From assembly GCA_016711205.1 (NCBI GenBank), contig JADJTM010000002.1:434001-498000 (forward strand): 64,000 bases of DNA. The letters run 5' to 3'. The notes beneath the pieces were generated by a model. That model searched no databases and had not been told where the DNA came from. It saw nothing but the letters and a program-made list of their open reading frames with translations. Position 1 is the first letter of the stretch, and every line of letters starts with the position of its first letter. Both the position numbers and the translations under genes were made by a program. The DNA is from Micropruina sp. GTDB lineage: Bacteria > Actinomycetota > Actinomycetes > Propionibacteriales > Propionibacteriaceae. This document shows, piece after piece, positions 34,105 to 44,715 of this stretch.

Positions 34105-36369
34105 GTGGTCGTGAACACGACGCGGGTGCGTACAGCGGTGGTGGTCGGTGCCGGAGCGATGGGGTCGGGAATCGCGGCCCACCTGGCGAACGCGGGGGTG
34201 AGGGTCCGGCTGCTCGATGTGGTGCCCGAGGGTGAAACCGAGGATCGCTCGCGGCTGGCGCGTGAGGCCATCGCACGGCAGGTGAAGGGTGGAGGCTTCA
34301 TGCTGCCGGTGTTCGCCGACCGGGTGACGCCCGGCAACATCGTGGACGACATGGCCGCGTATGCCGAGGCCGACTGGGTGATCGAGGCGGTGTTCGAGGA
34401 CCTCGCGGTCAAGCGCGCGCTCTACGAGGTGATCGAGCAGCACCGCGGCGAGGCGACGATGGTGACGTCCAACACCTCGACGATTCCGCTGGCCCGGCTG
34501 GTCGAGGGCCGCGACGAGGGCTTCGTTGCGCACTTCGCGATCACGCACTTCTTCAACCCCCCGCGGCAGCTGCCGCTGCTGGAGCTGGTCGCCGGGCCGG
34601 GCACGCAGGCGTCCGTGGTGGAGGCGCTGACGGCCGCCGGCGATCACCAGCTCGGCAAGAGCGTGTTGCGCTGCCGCGACACCCCGGGCTTTCTGGCCAA
34701 CCGCATCGGCAACTTCTGGATGGCCGTCGCGGCTGCCGAGGCACTGCGCACAGACATCGACATCGAGACCGCCGATGCGGTGATGGCCAGGCATTTCGGC
34801 ACGCCGCGCACCGGGGTGTTCGGGCTGTTCGACCTGGTCGGCATCAACCTGGTGCCGCTGATCTGGACCAGCTTTCTCAAGCTGCTGGGCAGCGACGACG
34901 CGTATCACCGCTACGACATCACCACCGATCCCGTGTTCACCGGCCTGCTCGATCGCGGCCTGGTCGGACGGCGCGGGCCCGGCGGTTTCACCCGGCGCAC
35001 CAAGACCGCGGACGGTCCGGTCGACGAGGTGATCTACACCGTCACCTTCCAGTACCGGCCGCGGCGTGAGCCGTCCGATCCGGTGCTGCAGACGCGTGGA
35101 CTGAAGGCGGCCTGCGACACCGATTCGCCGGGGGGCCGCTACGCCTGGGCGGTGCTGCGCGAGCTGGTCGACTACTGCTGCTGGGCGGCCCCCGAGATCG
35201 CCGATCACATCGGCCTGATCGACGACGCGATGACGCTCGGTTACGCCTGGCAGGCGGGGCCGTTCGCGCTGGCCGACGCGGTGGGGCTCGACTGGCTGGT
35301 GGAGCGTTTCGAGGCTGAGGGACGTCCGGTGCCGGCGTTGTTGCGGCAGGCGCAGCAGGCCGGCGGGTTCCGTCCGCGGGCGGGAGCGGTGCTGGCCACC
35401 GACGGGTCGGTGATCGAGCTGTCGGCGGGTCCACTCACGGTGGCGCAGGCGCGTGGCGTGCTGGCCGAGAACGACTCGGCCGCGCTGGTGGACCTGGGCG
35501 ACGGGGTGGCCTGCCTCACCCCGCGGAGCAAGATGAACGTCTGCGAGCCGGGGCTGTTCGACATCATCGACCGGGCGCTCGAGCTGGGTTCGCAGGGCGC
35601 TTTCCGGGCCCTGGTGATCGGCTCGGACCACCCGCGCGCCTTCTCGGCCGGCGCCAACCTCAACGTTTTCGCCAGGCTGGTGGACCGCAACGATTCAGAC
35701 GAACTGCGGCGGTTCACCGAGCGCGGCCAGCAGGCGTTCGCGCGGTTGCGGGCGGCTTCGTTCCCGGTGGTGGCGGCTGCGCGCGGGCTGGCCCTGGGTG
35801 GTGGGTGTGAGCTGATGCTGGCCGCGCAGCACGTGGTGGCGGCGGCCGAGCTGTACGCCGGCTTCCCCGAGCGCAAGGTCGGCCTGATTCCGGCCTGGGG
35901 CGGTGTGACGCGCACGTTGATCCGCTCGTCACTACGGGGTTTGCCCGATCCGGCGGCGAGAGCATTCGCGCTGGCGTCGACGTGCGTGATCAGCGGGTCG
36001 GCGTACGAGGCGCAGGCGGAGGGATTGCTGCTTCCCTCCGACGAGATCCTGTTGAACGCCTCCCGGGTGCTGGAGCGGGCCAAGGCGGCGGCCCTGGAGC
36101 TGGTCGGCGTCGAGCGGCGCGCGGAGCCGCAGACGTTCCCGTTGCACGACCCACGGCTGGAACCGCTGGACGCTTCGTGGGCGGACGCGTCCGAGACGGA
36201 CCGGCAGATCGTCGCCTCGCTGGCGGCGATGCTGACCGGCGACGAGCGGCTCACCGAGCAGGACTTGCTGCGGCGCGAACTCGACGTGGCGCTGCGGCTG
36301 GTGGTGCTGCCGGCCAACCAGGCCCGCATGCGGCACATGCTGGCCACGAACACGCCGCTGGCGAACTGA
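34105..36369 (+). CDS. Fused 3-hydroxyacyl-CoA dehydrogenase / enoyl-CoA hydratase (FadJ/FadB-like)
   Basis: A 754-residue beta-oxidation enzyme with dehydrogenase domains first and hydratase last, the reverse of E. coli FadB. The NAD-binding motif VVGAGAMGSGIAAHLA lies at residue 13, SNTSTIP and HFFNPP follow, then a C-terminal 3HCDH domain duplication (about residues 330-400). The hydratase part has FSAGANLNVF and ALGGGCELMLA (oxyanion hole and first glutamate) and FPERKVGLIPAWGG (second glutamate), so both activities look intact. Starts at GTG 34105 or GTG 34111. Isolated from other fatty-acid genes. Two hairpin repeats begin exactly at its stop codon. Confidence 0.9.
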   Translation: MVVNTTRVRTAVVVGAGAMGSGIAAHLANAGVRVRLLDVVPEGETEDRSRLAREAIARQVKGGGFMLPVFADRVTPGNIVDDMAAYAEADWVIEAVFEDLAVKRALYEVIEQHRGEATMVTSNTSTIPLARLVEGRDEGFVAHFAITHFFNPPRQLPLLELVAGPGTQASVVEALTAAGDHQLGKSVLRCRDTPGFLANRIGNFWMAVAAAEALRTDIDIETADAVMARHFGTPRTGVFGLFDLVGINLVPLIWTSFLKLLGSDDAYHRYDITTDPVFTGLLDRGLVGRRGPGGFTRRTKTADGPVDEVIYTVTFQYRPRREPSDPVLQTRGLKAACDTDSPGGRYAWAVLRELVDYCCWAAPEIADHIGLIDDAMTLGYAWQAGPFALADAVGLDWLVERFEAEGRPVPALLRQAQQAGGFRPRAGAVLATDGSVIELSAGPLTVAQARGVLAENDSAALVDLGDGVACLTPRSKMNVCEPGLFDIIDRALELGSQGAFRALVIGSDHPRAFSAGANLNVFARLVDRNDSDELRRFTERGQQAFARLRAASFPVVAAARGLALGGGCELMLAAQHVVAAAELYAGFPERKVGLIPAWGGVTRTLIRSSLRGLPDPAARAFALASTCVISGSAYEAQAEGLLLPSDEILLNASRVLERAKAAALELVGVERRAEPQTFPLHDPRLEPLDASWADASETDRQIVASLAAMLTGDERLTEQDLLRRELDVALRLVVLPANQARMRHMLATNTPLAN

Positions 36370-36448
36370 GCAGGAATCGGGGACGGTTCCTAATTCCTGC
36401 TCACCGAGCCGCTGAGCAGGAATCGGGGACGGTTCCTAGTTCCTGCTC
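36368..36448. repeat. Two copies of the GGGGACGGTTCCT hairpin repeat at the fadJ-like stop codon
   Basis: Perfect 9-bp arms GAGCAGGAA/TTCCTGCTC enclose the cores at 36379-36391 (arms 36368-36376, 36394-36402) and 36425-36437 (arms 36414-36422, 36440-36448). The first arm begins inside the TGA stop. The copies are 46 bp apart and nearly identical, suggesting recent duplication. Confidence 0.9.
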
Positions 36449-36563
36449 ACCGAGCCGCTGAGCACTCCCACCGGGACTCACCCGGCGAAGGCGCCGGCGG
36501 ACTTCGCAGCATGCAAGGCAGAATGGCTGGCGGACGAGAGGGTCCCGACACTCCGGGCCGAGA

Positions 36564-36593
36564 CCAGCCGGCTTCCCAATGGAAGCCGGCTGG
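36564..36593. terminator. Bidirectional terminator hairpin between convergent genes
   Basis: CCAGCCGGCTTCC pairs perfectly with GGAAGCCGGCTGG around a CAAT loop (13-bp stem). It separates the beta-oxidation gene from the convergent SGNH hydrolase gene. Confidence 0.8.
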
Positions 36594-36614
36594 GTCCCCC
36601 GTCCCCCCAACGGG

Positions 36615-37385
36615 TCAGCGGACGCCGGCGGAGAACAGGACGACGGCGTAGGCGGCTTGCCCGAGAGCGTTCGGGTGTCCGGCGGCGCTGGGCCGGAGCC
36701 CGGAGATCACCCACGGCAGACCGGTGTCGCACAGTCCGTGACCTTGGAAAGCCTCGGCCACGTCGACGTATCTCACGCTGCCCCCGACGCTGTTCGCCGC
36801 GGACTTGATGGTGATGTTGAGTTGCTGCACCGCGGAGTTGAGCCATTTCTTGTTGTCCAGGTTGATCGACACCCCGGGTGCCACCGTGCAGGCCTTCGCC
36901 TTGTCACCGAACAGTTCGTAGTACCCGGTGACGCTGATGCTGGCGTTGTCGAAGCGGGCCTGCGCACCGGCGAGCAACGATTTGAGACTTCCGGACAACG
37001 CGCCCAGGGCTGCCTTCAGCTGGACGTCGTCGGCGCACGAGCCGTCGCCGAGGCAGGCCTGCAGCACGCTGGTCCAGCCGATGTCGTTGGCGCCGACCGT
37101 GATGGTGAGCTCCCGAACCTCGCCCGGGTCGGCGTAGCCGACGAGCTGGAGGCCGACATCGCCGGTGGTGGCGCCGGAGGTGGACAGATTGTCCGCCAGG
37201 TCGAGCCCTCGGCTCAAGCGGTCGATGAGTTCGGGGTAGGGCGTGGAGACGCCCACTCCGTAGGCAACCGAATCGCCGACGGCGAGGTAGTTGTCATTCG
37301 CTTGGCCGGCGTACGCCGACGTCGCAGGCGCGCAGACCACCAGGGCAAGAACCGCGGTGGCGAGGCTTAGCAAGCGGGCCTTCAT
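36615..37385 (-). CDS. Secreted SGNH/GDSL-family hydrolase
   Basis: A 256-residue exported esterase/lipase-type enzyme. Signal peptide MKARLLSLATAVLALVVCA ends with an A-x-A site (TSAYA). Block I NYLAVGDSVAYGVG carries the nucleophilic serine, block III TVGANDIGW the oxyanion asparagine, and the C-terminal HPNALGQAAYA the catalytic histidine. Cysteine pairs between suggest disulfides of the extracellular fold. ATG 37385 is preferred over 37403 because AAGGAGC lies eight bases upstream of it. Substrate unknown. Confidence 0.92.
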   Translation of the reverse strand: MKARLLSLATAVLALVVCAPATSAYAGQANDNYLAVGDSVAYGVGVSTPYPELIDRLSRGLDLADNLSTSGATTGDVGLQLVGYADPGEVRELTITVGANDIGWTSVLQACLGDGSCADDVQLKAALGALSGSLKSLLAGAQARFDNASISVTGYYELFGDKAKACTVAPGVSINLDNKKWLNSAVQQLNITIKSAANSVGGSVRYVDVAEAFQGHGLCDTGLPWVISGLRPSAAGHPNALGQAAYAVVLFSAGVR

Positions 37386-38069
37386 GATGGCCGCTCCTTC
37401 CACTCGAAGCTTGACTTCACGCTACGCCGGTGCGGCTACCGGCGGGAGGGGATTGCCTGCCTCTCATGAAGTTCTCGACGGCGCGGAGGCCCGCTGAGGC
37501 TCTCGACGGCACAATTCTGATATCCCGACACCAGCCGTGGCGTCGGGGGCCGACACGCCGGGTTTTGGCGACACCCCACGCGGGTGATTTCAGAAGGTGC
37601 CTGCAACGTGGACGCCTGGACGGTGCCGATGCTGTCCGCCGGTCGTCACCAGCACCCGCGCCCAGGAGGGCTACCCGGTGGCGTTCGCCGCATGTCCGCG
37701 CCGTACCACGTGCCGAGCCGGGCCGAAACACCCACCGGCGGGACGCTGTGACGGTTGGGACGAATGGTGCGTGAGTTATCCACAGGGGCGTCCACAATGG
37801 GGATAACCACATCGATGTCATTCATCCGGATTCGCGGTGCGCGGGGTGAGCGGGCGGTGCCAGCCGCGACGCGAAGCGATCGTCTGCAGCTCGATGCCCC
37901 CGCGGGCGACCTGCGCCTGGCCCTGCCCACCAAAGCCCGGTTGGCGGGGGTGGCGCCGCACAGCATCGGCCGCCGGTGACTTCTGGCTGTCAACCAATGT
38001 CCGGCGCTCTAGGGTGGGGTGAGCCCGTCGGCGTCGACCGGCACACCCCAAAGCACGTGAAGGCAGGTC
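37386..38069. other. Intergenic stretch upstream of hsdM; no gene seen
   Basis: This 684-bp stretch has several short open frames on both strands but none with recognisable similarity or a convincing start. At 37775-37807 there is a GTTATCC...GGATAAC inverted repeat, 19 bp apart, whose left arm forms TTATCCACA, a DnaA-box-like nonamer. The hsdM promoter should lie near its right end. Confidence 0.5.
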
Positions 38070-40013
38070 ATGACCCAGCTCGGCAACTTCGTGTGGTCCA
38101 TCGCTGATCAGCTACGAGGTGTGTACAAGCCGGCGCAGTACGGGTCGGTGGTGTTGCCGTTCACGATCCTGCGCCGCATGGAGTGCGTGGTGGACGCCCA
38201 CCGCGACGCGATCGCCCCACTGATCGCGGCCACCGCCAACGAGCAGGCGCTGGCTGCGAAGCTGCGCAAGCAGTACGGCCTGCACTTCTGGAACCGTTCG
38301 CCGCACACGCTCAAGTCGCTGCTGGGTGACCCGGAGAACCTGGCGGACGGGCTGATCGACTATGTGTCGAAGTTCTCCACCGACGTTGCGGACATCTTCG
38401 ACAAGTACGGCTTCACCAAGACGCTGACCAAGCTGGACGAGAACGATCGGCTCTACCTGGTGACCCAGCAGTTCGCCGAAGCCGACATGCACCCCGACAC
38501 GATCACCAACGCCGGCATGGGTTCGGTGTTCGAGGATCTGATCCGGCGCTTCGCCGAGGCGTCGAACGAGACCGCCGGTGAGCACTTCACCCCCAGGGAC
38601 GCGATCCGGTTGATGGTCGACCTGCTGCTGGCCCCCGACGCCACGATGCTCACCCAGGCGGGTGCGGTGCGCACGATCTACGACCCGACCGCCGGCACCG
38701 GCGGCATGTTGTCGGTGGCCGAAGAGCGCATCTTCGAACTGAACCCGAAGGCGCGGGTGACCCTGTCGGGCCAGGAACTCAACGACGAGTCGTACGCGAT
38801 CTGCAAGTCCGACATGATCGGCCAGGGCCAGGCGGTGGACGCGATCAAGCTCGGCGACACCCTGCGCAACGACCTGCACGCCGGCAAGACCTTCGACTAC
38901 TGCCTGTCGAACCCGCCCTACGGTGTGGATTGGAAGGCGGCCGAGCCGGTCGTTCGCAAGGAGCACCTGGCCAAGGGCGGACGCTTCGACGCCGGCCTGC
39001 CGCGGATCAGCGACGGCCAACTGCTGTTTCTGCAGCACCTGGTCTCGAAGATGCGCCCGGCGAAGGCCGGTGAGGAGAACTCCGGCGGACGTGCCGCGAT
39101 CGTGCTCAACGGCTCGCCGCTGTTCACCGGTGGTGCCGGGTCGGGGGAGTCCGAGATTCGCCGCTGGCTGCTCGAGGCCGACCTGGTGGACGCGATCATC
39201 GCCCTGCCCACGAACATGTTCTTCAACACCGGGATAGCCACCTACATCTGGCTGCTCGACAACAACAAGACCGGCGAACGCAAGGGCACGATCCAGCTCA
39301 TCGACGGCACCGGCTTCTGGACCAAGCTGCGCAAGAACCTCGGCTCGAAGAACCGCGAGCTGGGCGACGCCGACCGCGAACAGATCGCCAAGCTGTACGC
39401 CGACTTCGAGGAGAACGACCACTGCAAACTCCGCGAGGCGGCCGACTTCGGCTACACCGAGATCACCGTCGAACGACCGCTGCGGCTGCGCTTCTGTGTG
39501 GACGCCGACCGCATCGAGCAGTACCTGGCGATCAAGCCGCTGGCCAAGCTGGACGCCGCCACCCAGGCCAGCCTGCGCACCGCACTCAGCACGCTGGCCG
39601 ACCAGGTGTACCTCAACCGGGACGCATTCCGCACCGCGCTCGGCAAGGCGGTGAAGGACGCCGGCGCGCTGCTCGGTCTGCCGGTCTACAAGGCACTTGT
39701 GGGTGCCATCGGTGAGCGGGACGAGACCGCGGACGTATGCCTCGACAAGGGCAAACCAGAGCCGGACACCGGCCTGCGCGACACCGAACTCGTGCCCTTC
39801 CGCGACGACGTTGAGGCCTACTTCGGGCGTGAAGTGAAGCCCTACGTGCCGGACGCCTGGATCGACCATTCGAAGACCAAGATCGGCTACGAAATCCCGT
39901 TCACCCGGCTGTTCTACACCTACGTTCCGCCCCGGCCCTTGGCCGAGATCGACGCCGAGCTGAATCAGTTGGCCAAGGAGATCATTGAGCTACTGCAGGC
40001 GGTGGAAGGGTGA
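38070..40013 (+). CDS. hsdM: Type I restriction-modification system methyltransferase subunit
   Basis: A 647-residue N6-adenine DNA methyltransferase subunit. An N-terminal helical HsdM domain (residues 1-130) precedes the SAM-binding DPTAGTGGMLSVAEE (motif I) and catalytic SNPPYGVDW (motif IV, NPPY). The length is above the E. coli subunit but normal for this actinobacterial subtype, which has an extended C-terminal domain ending AEIDAELNQLAKEIIELL. It methylates the host site and, with HsdS and HsdR, restricts unmodified DNA. The stop overlaps the hsdS start. Confidence 0.95.
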   Translation: MTQLGNFVWSIADQLRGVYKPAQYGSVVLPFTILRRMECVVDAHRDAIAPLIAATANEQALAAKLRKQYGLHFWNRSPHTLKSLLGDPENLADGLIDYVSKFSTDVADIFDKYGFTKTLTKLDENDRLYLVTQQFAEADMHPDTITNAGMGSVFEDLIRRFAEASNETAGEHFTPRDAIRLMVDLLLAPDATMLTQAGAVRTIYDPTAGTGGMLSVAEERIFELNPKARVTLSGQELNDESYAICKSDMIGQGQAVDAIKLGDTLRNDLHAGKTFDYCLSNPPYGVDWKAAEPVVRKEHLAKGGRFDAGLPRISDGQLLFLQHLVSKMRPAKAGEENSGGRAAIVLNGSPLFTGGAGSGESEIRRWLLEADLVDAIIALPTNMFFNTGIATYIWLLDNNKTGERKGTIQLIDGTGFWTKLRKNLGSKNRELGDADREQIAKLYADFEENDHCKLREAADFGYTEITVERPLRLRFCVDADRIEQYLAIKPLAKLDAATQASLRTALSTLADQVYLNRDAFRTALGKAVKDAGALLGLPVYKALVGAIGERDETADVCLDKGKPEPDTGLRDTELVPFRDDVEAYFGREVKPYVPDAWIDHSKTKIGYEIPFTRLFYTYVPPRPLAEIDAELNQLAKEIIELLQAVEG

Positions 40014-41287
40014 GAAGGGGCGTTCCGCGATGGGAACCGCTCCACCCTTCGTCGTGGAGCCTCAGGCCGCTGTGGTCAATGTTCCAGCGGGAATCGCGAG
40101 TAGGCTTCCCCGACGAACCCATGGTCTCGGTCTTTCGCGATCACGGCGTTGTATTCAAAGACAGCCAGCCCAACCTCAACCAGACGGCCGAGAATCGCAA
40201 CATCTACCAGCTCATCGAGCCCGGCTGGCTCATCGTCAACCGAATGAAGGCATGGCAGGGCTCAGTTGGCGTTAGCGATATCCGCGGAATCTGCTCTGGC
40301 CACTACTTATGCTTCAGGCCGACCCATGCTGAGGACCCTCGCTTCCTCAACTGGTTGGTCCGATCGCAGACCTATTCGCAGGGTCTCGCGGCATACTCAC
40401 GAGGTGTGAGGCCCGGGCAGGCCGAAATCGACAACAGCTACTTGCGTACTCTCCCAATAGCACTCCCGCCGAAACCGGAACAGGTGGCGATCGCCGACTT
40501 CCTGGACCGCGAGACGGCAAAGATCGACGCTCTCATTACCAAGCAGGAGGGGATGGTCGAACGGCTGCGTGTGAAGAGATCGACCCTGATCCTCCAAGCT
40601 GTGACAGGATCGGGTGCCGTTGGCGAGACAGTGGAGTCCCCACTTGGCTGGCTTGACTCATTCCCAAGGTCATGGATTCCCCGGCCTATGAAGTGCCTAG
40701 CGAAGATCACATTGGGCAAGATGGTTACGCCAGTTCCGCCTAGTCCGGAGGCTGTACGAGCGCCGTACCTGCGTGCTGCCAACGTGCAACCCGACGGGGT
40801 GTCGGCCTTCGACGAGTTGAGCGAGATGTGGTTCACGCCGAAGGAACTCTCGTCACTCGACCTCCTGCCAGGTGACGTTGTGGTCGTGGAAGGCGGCCAA
40901 GGTGGGTTCGGACGAGCGGCATACGTGCGCGAGGGCTTGCCAGGTGTCGGATTCCAGAACTCCATCAACCGTCTTCGCCCCGAGGCGAACGATGGTCGGT
41001 TCCTCACATATGTGCTGCTCGCCATCCGCTCAACCGGATACATGCATGCGTATTGCGACACGGTGTCGATGCCACATCTCACGGCTGAGAAGCTCGGACG
41101 TCTTCGGATCGCGGCTCCACCAGCAGACGAGCAGCGAGCGATTGCAGACTCCCTCGACAGGCAAATGTCGAGTATCGATGACCTGATCGCGAAAGCGAAT
41201 CAGTTTATTGGGCTGGCTCGGGAGAGCCGCTCGGCTCTCATCACGGCAGCTGTGACCGGTCAGCTCGACATCGGGGAGGCAGCGTAG
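40010..41287 (+). CDS. hsdS: Type I restriction-modification system specificity subunit
   Basis: A 425-residue DNA-recognition subunit with two target-recognition domains. The first ends with RTLPIALPPKPEQVAIADFLDRETAKID and its coiled-coil; the second ends with LGRLRIAAPPADEQRAIADSLDRQMSSID and a second coiled coil. These repeated PP.EQ..IA..LD segments are the conserved spacers that set half-site distance. GTG 40010 overlaps the hsdM stop. The recognition-domain DNA is visibly more A/T-rich than flanking genes, usual for horizontally shuffled specificity subunits. The recognition site cannot be predicted. Confidence 0.94.
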   Translation: MRRGVPRWEPLHPSSWSLRPLWSMFQRESRVGFPDEPMVSVFRDHGVVFKDSQPNLNQTAENRNIYQLIEPGWLIVNRMKAWQGSVGVSDIRGICSGHYLCFRPTHAEDPRFLNWLVRSQTYSQGLAAYSRGVRPGQAEIDNSYLRTLPIALPPKPEQVAIADFLDRETAKIDALITKQEGMVERLRVKRSTLILQAVTGSGAVGETVESPLGWLDSFPRSWIPRPMKCLAKITLGKMVTPVPPSPEAVRAPYLRAANVQPDGVSAFDELSEMWFTPKELSSLDLLPGDVVVVEGGQGGFGRAAYVREGLPGVGFQNSINRLRPEANDGRFLTYVLLAIRSTGYMHAYCDTVSMPHLTAEKLGRLRIAAPPADEQRAIADSLDRQMSSIDDLIAKANQFIGLARESRSALITAAVTGQLDIGEAA

Positions 41288-44200
41288 ATGGCTCAGCACA
41301 ACGAGATTCAGTTCGAGTCCGAACTGTGTGAGCACCTGGCGTCCCACGGCTGGCTGTATTCGCCGAATGATGCTGGCTACGACAAACAGCGGGCGCTGTT
41401 CCCGTCCGATGTGTTCGGTTGGCTGGAGGAGACCCAGGCCGAGGAGTGGGTGAAGCTGGTGAAGCCCGCCTCGTCCGCGGGAGCGCAAGAGAAGGCCAAG
41501 CAGGCGTTGCTCGACCGGTTGGTGAAGGTGCTGGACACCCCCGCTCCGGCGGGTGGGGCGCTGCAGGTGTTGCGCAACGGGTTCAAGGACACCCCGGCCT
41601 CGTTTCGGGCGATGCTGCAGAAACGTCCCGAGACTGCGTCGAACCCGGCGGTGAACGCCCGCTATGCGGCGAACCGGTTGCGGGTGATGCGGCAGGTTCA
41701 CTACTCGACGAAGAACAACAACTCGATCGACCTGGTGTTGTTGTGCAACGGCATTCCGGTGGCGACACTGGAGTTGAAGACCGACTTCACCCAGAGCGTG
41801 AACGACGCGAAGAAGCAGTACCAGTTCGATCGTCCACCCGGTGGGGAGCCGCTGCTGGGGTTCGGCACCCGAGCGTTGGTGCACTTCGCGGTGTCCAACG
41901 ACGAAGTGTGGATGACCACCAAGCTGGCCGGCGCGAAGACCTACTTTCTGCCGTTCAACCGCGGCGATGACGGGCATGCCGGTAACGGTCTCGACGAAGC
42001 GAACGGTTCCCCGACGACCTATCTGTGGCAGGAGGTGTTGGATCGGGACCAGTGGCTCGACATCCTGGGCAAGTTCATCCACTACGAGACCGCACCAAGG
42101 ACCCGGTGACGGGCAAGGTCACCGAGAGCCGGGCGTTGATCTTTCCGCGGTTCCATCAGCTCGATGCGGTCACCCGGCTGGTCGCCGACTCCCGCGCGTC
42201 CGGGCCGGGGGAGCGGTACCTGGTGCAGCATTCGGCTGGTTCGGGCAAGACCCGCACGATCGCCTGGGCTGCGCATCGGTTGGCGACCTTGCACGACGCG
42301 TCCGGGGCGAAGGTGTTCGACACGGTGGTGGTCGTGACCGACCGCAACGTCCTGGACGCCCAGCTGCAGGAGGCGGTGAAGCAGATCGAGGCCAAGGACG
42401 GGTTGGTCGCGACGATCAACACCAAGGAGGCGGCGAGCAAGGGGTTCGCGGCGAAGTCGAACTACCTGACGCAGGCGCTCACGTCGGGAAAGTTGATCGT
42501 GGTGGTGACCCTGCAGACGTTCCCGTTCGTGCTGGAGGCGATCAAGACCGATCAGGCGTTGCAGGGGCGAAGGTTCGCGGTGATCGCCGACGAGGCACAT
42601 TCGTCGCAGACCGGGCAGGCGGCGGCGAAGCTGAAGCAGGTGTTGTCCGCGGCCGAGGCGGCGGATCTGGCTGACGGTGGCGAGATCGACGTGGAATCGG
42701 TGCTGCTGGCCGAGGCTGCGGCGAAGGCGGACACCCGCAACATCTCGTTCTATGCATTCACCGCGACCCCGAAGGCGAAGACGCTGGAACTGTTCGGCAC
42801 CCCTGAGCTGGTGACCGGATTGCCGCGGCCGTTCCACCTGTACACGATGCGGCAGGCGATCGAGGAGAAGTTCATCCTCGACGTGCTGGCCAACTACTCC
42901 ACCTACTCCACCGCCTACGAGTTGGCCAAGGAGGTGGCGGCCGGCCAGATGCGTCCGCTGAAACGGGTGGACGCCGACACCGGCGAGATGGTCGATGAGG
43001 CCGCGGCCACCAAGGGGCTGGTCACGTGGGTGAAGCTACACCCGACGAACATCGCCCAGAAGGTGGCGATCATCGTGGAGCACTTCGAGGCCAACGTGAA
43101 GCACCTGCTCGGCGGGCAGGCCAAGGCGATGGTGGTCACCGAATCCCGCAAGGCTGCGGTGTCCTACAAGCTGGCGATCGACGCCTACATCGCAGAACAC
43201 TCCCTCGAACTGGCCACACTGGTGGCGTTCTCCGGCGAGGTGCAACTCATCGCCGAGGATCCCGAGCCGCCCTCGCTGACCGCCAGGTTCACCGAGGCGT
43301 CGATGAACCCCGGCGTGGGTGACCTGCGGACCGCGTTCGACAAGCCCGACTACCGGGTGATGATCGTGGCGAACAAGTTCCAGACCGGCTTCGACCAGAC
43401 CAAGCTGTGCGCGATGTACGTCGACAAACGGTTGGACGGGGTGGCGGCCGTCCAGACCCTGTCACGGCTGAACCGGTACCTGCCCGGCAAGACCACGATG
43501 GTGCTCGACTTCGCGAACAAGGCCGACGACATTCTGGCCGCCTTCAAGCCCTACTACGAAGAGGCGACGATCTCGGCCACGACCGACCCGAACCTGATCC
43601 ACGACCTGCAGAACAAGCTCGACGTGGCGGGGCTGTACACCGACGACGAGGTGCACGCGGTCGCCGAGGCCGAAGTGAAGAACCTGGGCAACAACGCCCT
43701 GTCGGGGGCGATCGCGCCGGTGCGGCAACGCTTCGTGGCAGCCATGAACACCGCCGTGCGAGCCGGGGACAAGGCACGGATCGATGAGCTGCGGCTGTTC
43801 CGCAAGGACGTGACCACGTTCGTGCGGCTGCACGACTTTCTGAGCCAGATCGTCAACTTCGCCGACACCGACGTCGAGAAGCATGCGATCTTCTTCCGGG
43901 TGCTCGCCACCCAGATCCGCGGCACCAACACCGCTCCCGAGGTGGACCTCTCGGAGGTGTCACTCGCCCACATCAAGCAGAAGCAGACCGGCCGTCACTC
44001 CCTCGACCTGGCACAGGGCGAGGCCACCCCGATGGCGCCGATGACAGCAGCCGGCTCGCGGAAGAGCCACGACCCGCGGCTGGTGCTGCTGGACGAGATC
44101 ATCGCCCGGCTGAACGAGCAGTTCGCCGGCGAGGACTTTCCCGAACACCAGGAGATCTCGTGGGTCGAGTCGCTGATGGCCGCCATGTGGACCGACGCAG

Positions 44201-44526
44201 AACTGGTCGAACAGGGCTACGTCAACAACCAGGACCAATTCCTGGCCAGCCCCACCCTGCGTGACGCGGTCACCCTCGCCGTCGCCGAGACCGATGAAAC
44301 CCACGGCCGAATGACCGAGCTCTTCCACACCAAGCATGGAGTCGAAGTCACCCTGATCGACCTGCTCGGCAAGCTGTTCTACCTCGAACTGCACAAACCG
44401 AAGGAAGGCGCGATCCGAGCCGATTTGGGCTTCGACAGGTCGGCCGAGCTGGACGAAAGTGGATTGGCGACGTTCGCCCCCGGCGATGACCCCGTGCCCA
44501 AGCGTGGAGCCACAATCCGCGAATGA
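41288..44526 (+). CDS. hsdR: Type I restriction endonuclease subunit R, frameshifted
   Basis: About 1080 residues when the frames are joined. The N-terminal part, read to about 42087, holds the PD-(D/E)xK nuclease (NSIDLVLLCNGIPVATLELKTD, with D and ExK). One base appears lost near 42087 (tacgagaccgc; an added G restores HYEDRTKDPVTG). The downstream frame to 44526 holds the SF2 translocase: HSAGSGKTRTIAWAAHRL (Walker A), VIADEAHSSQTG (DEAH-type box), FTATPKAKTLELFG, and the C-terminal helical domain. As sequenced, only the nuclease part would be made from the start codon. ATG 41288 follows the hsdS stop immediately. Confidence 0.92.
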
Positions 44527-44715
44527 CGACGATCGGTCAGTGCTCAATCAGCGGTCCTGGCAAAGGGGCAAAGGGTAGACAGCAATCTGTGAGCCATTTC
44601 GCGGGCCGACAAGCCATTCCAGTGCTTCCTCGAAGGTGCGAACTCTTCCGGCTCAAATCCCGGGTTCACTCCACTCAGGCTGGCGCGCTGACTCTGCGTG
44701 TGGCGACTGGGCCGT

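Noticed and set aside
37776..37784. Possible replication origin because of a TTATCCACA nonamer
   Set aside because: Only one box is seen, with no dnaA, dnaN or AT-rich unwinding region nearby.
44645..44675. GGCTCAAATCC-like string resembling a tRNA T-arm downstream of hsdR
   Set aside because: No matching T-stem, acceptor or anticodon arm could be assembled on either strand.
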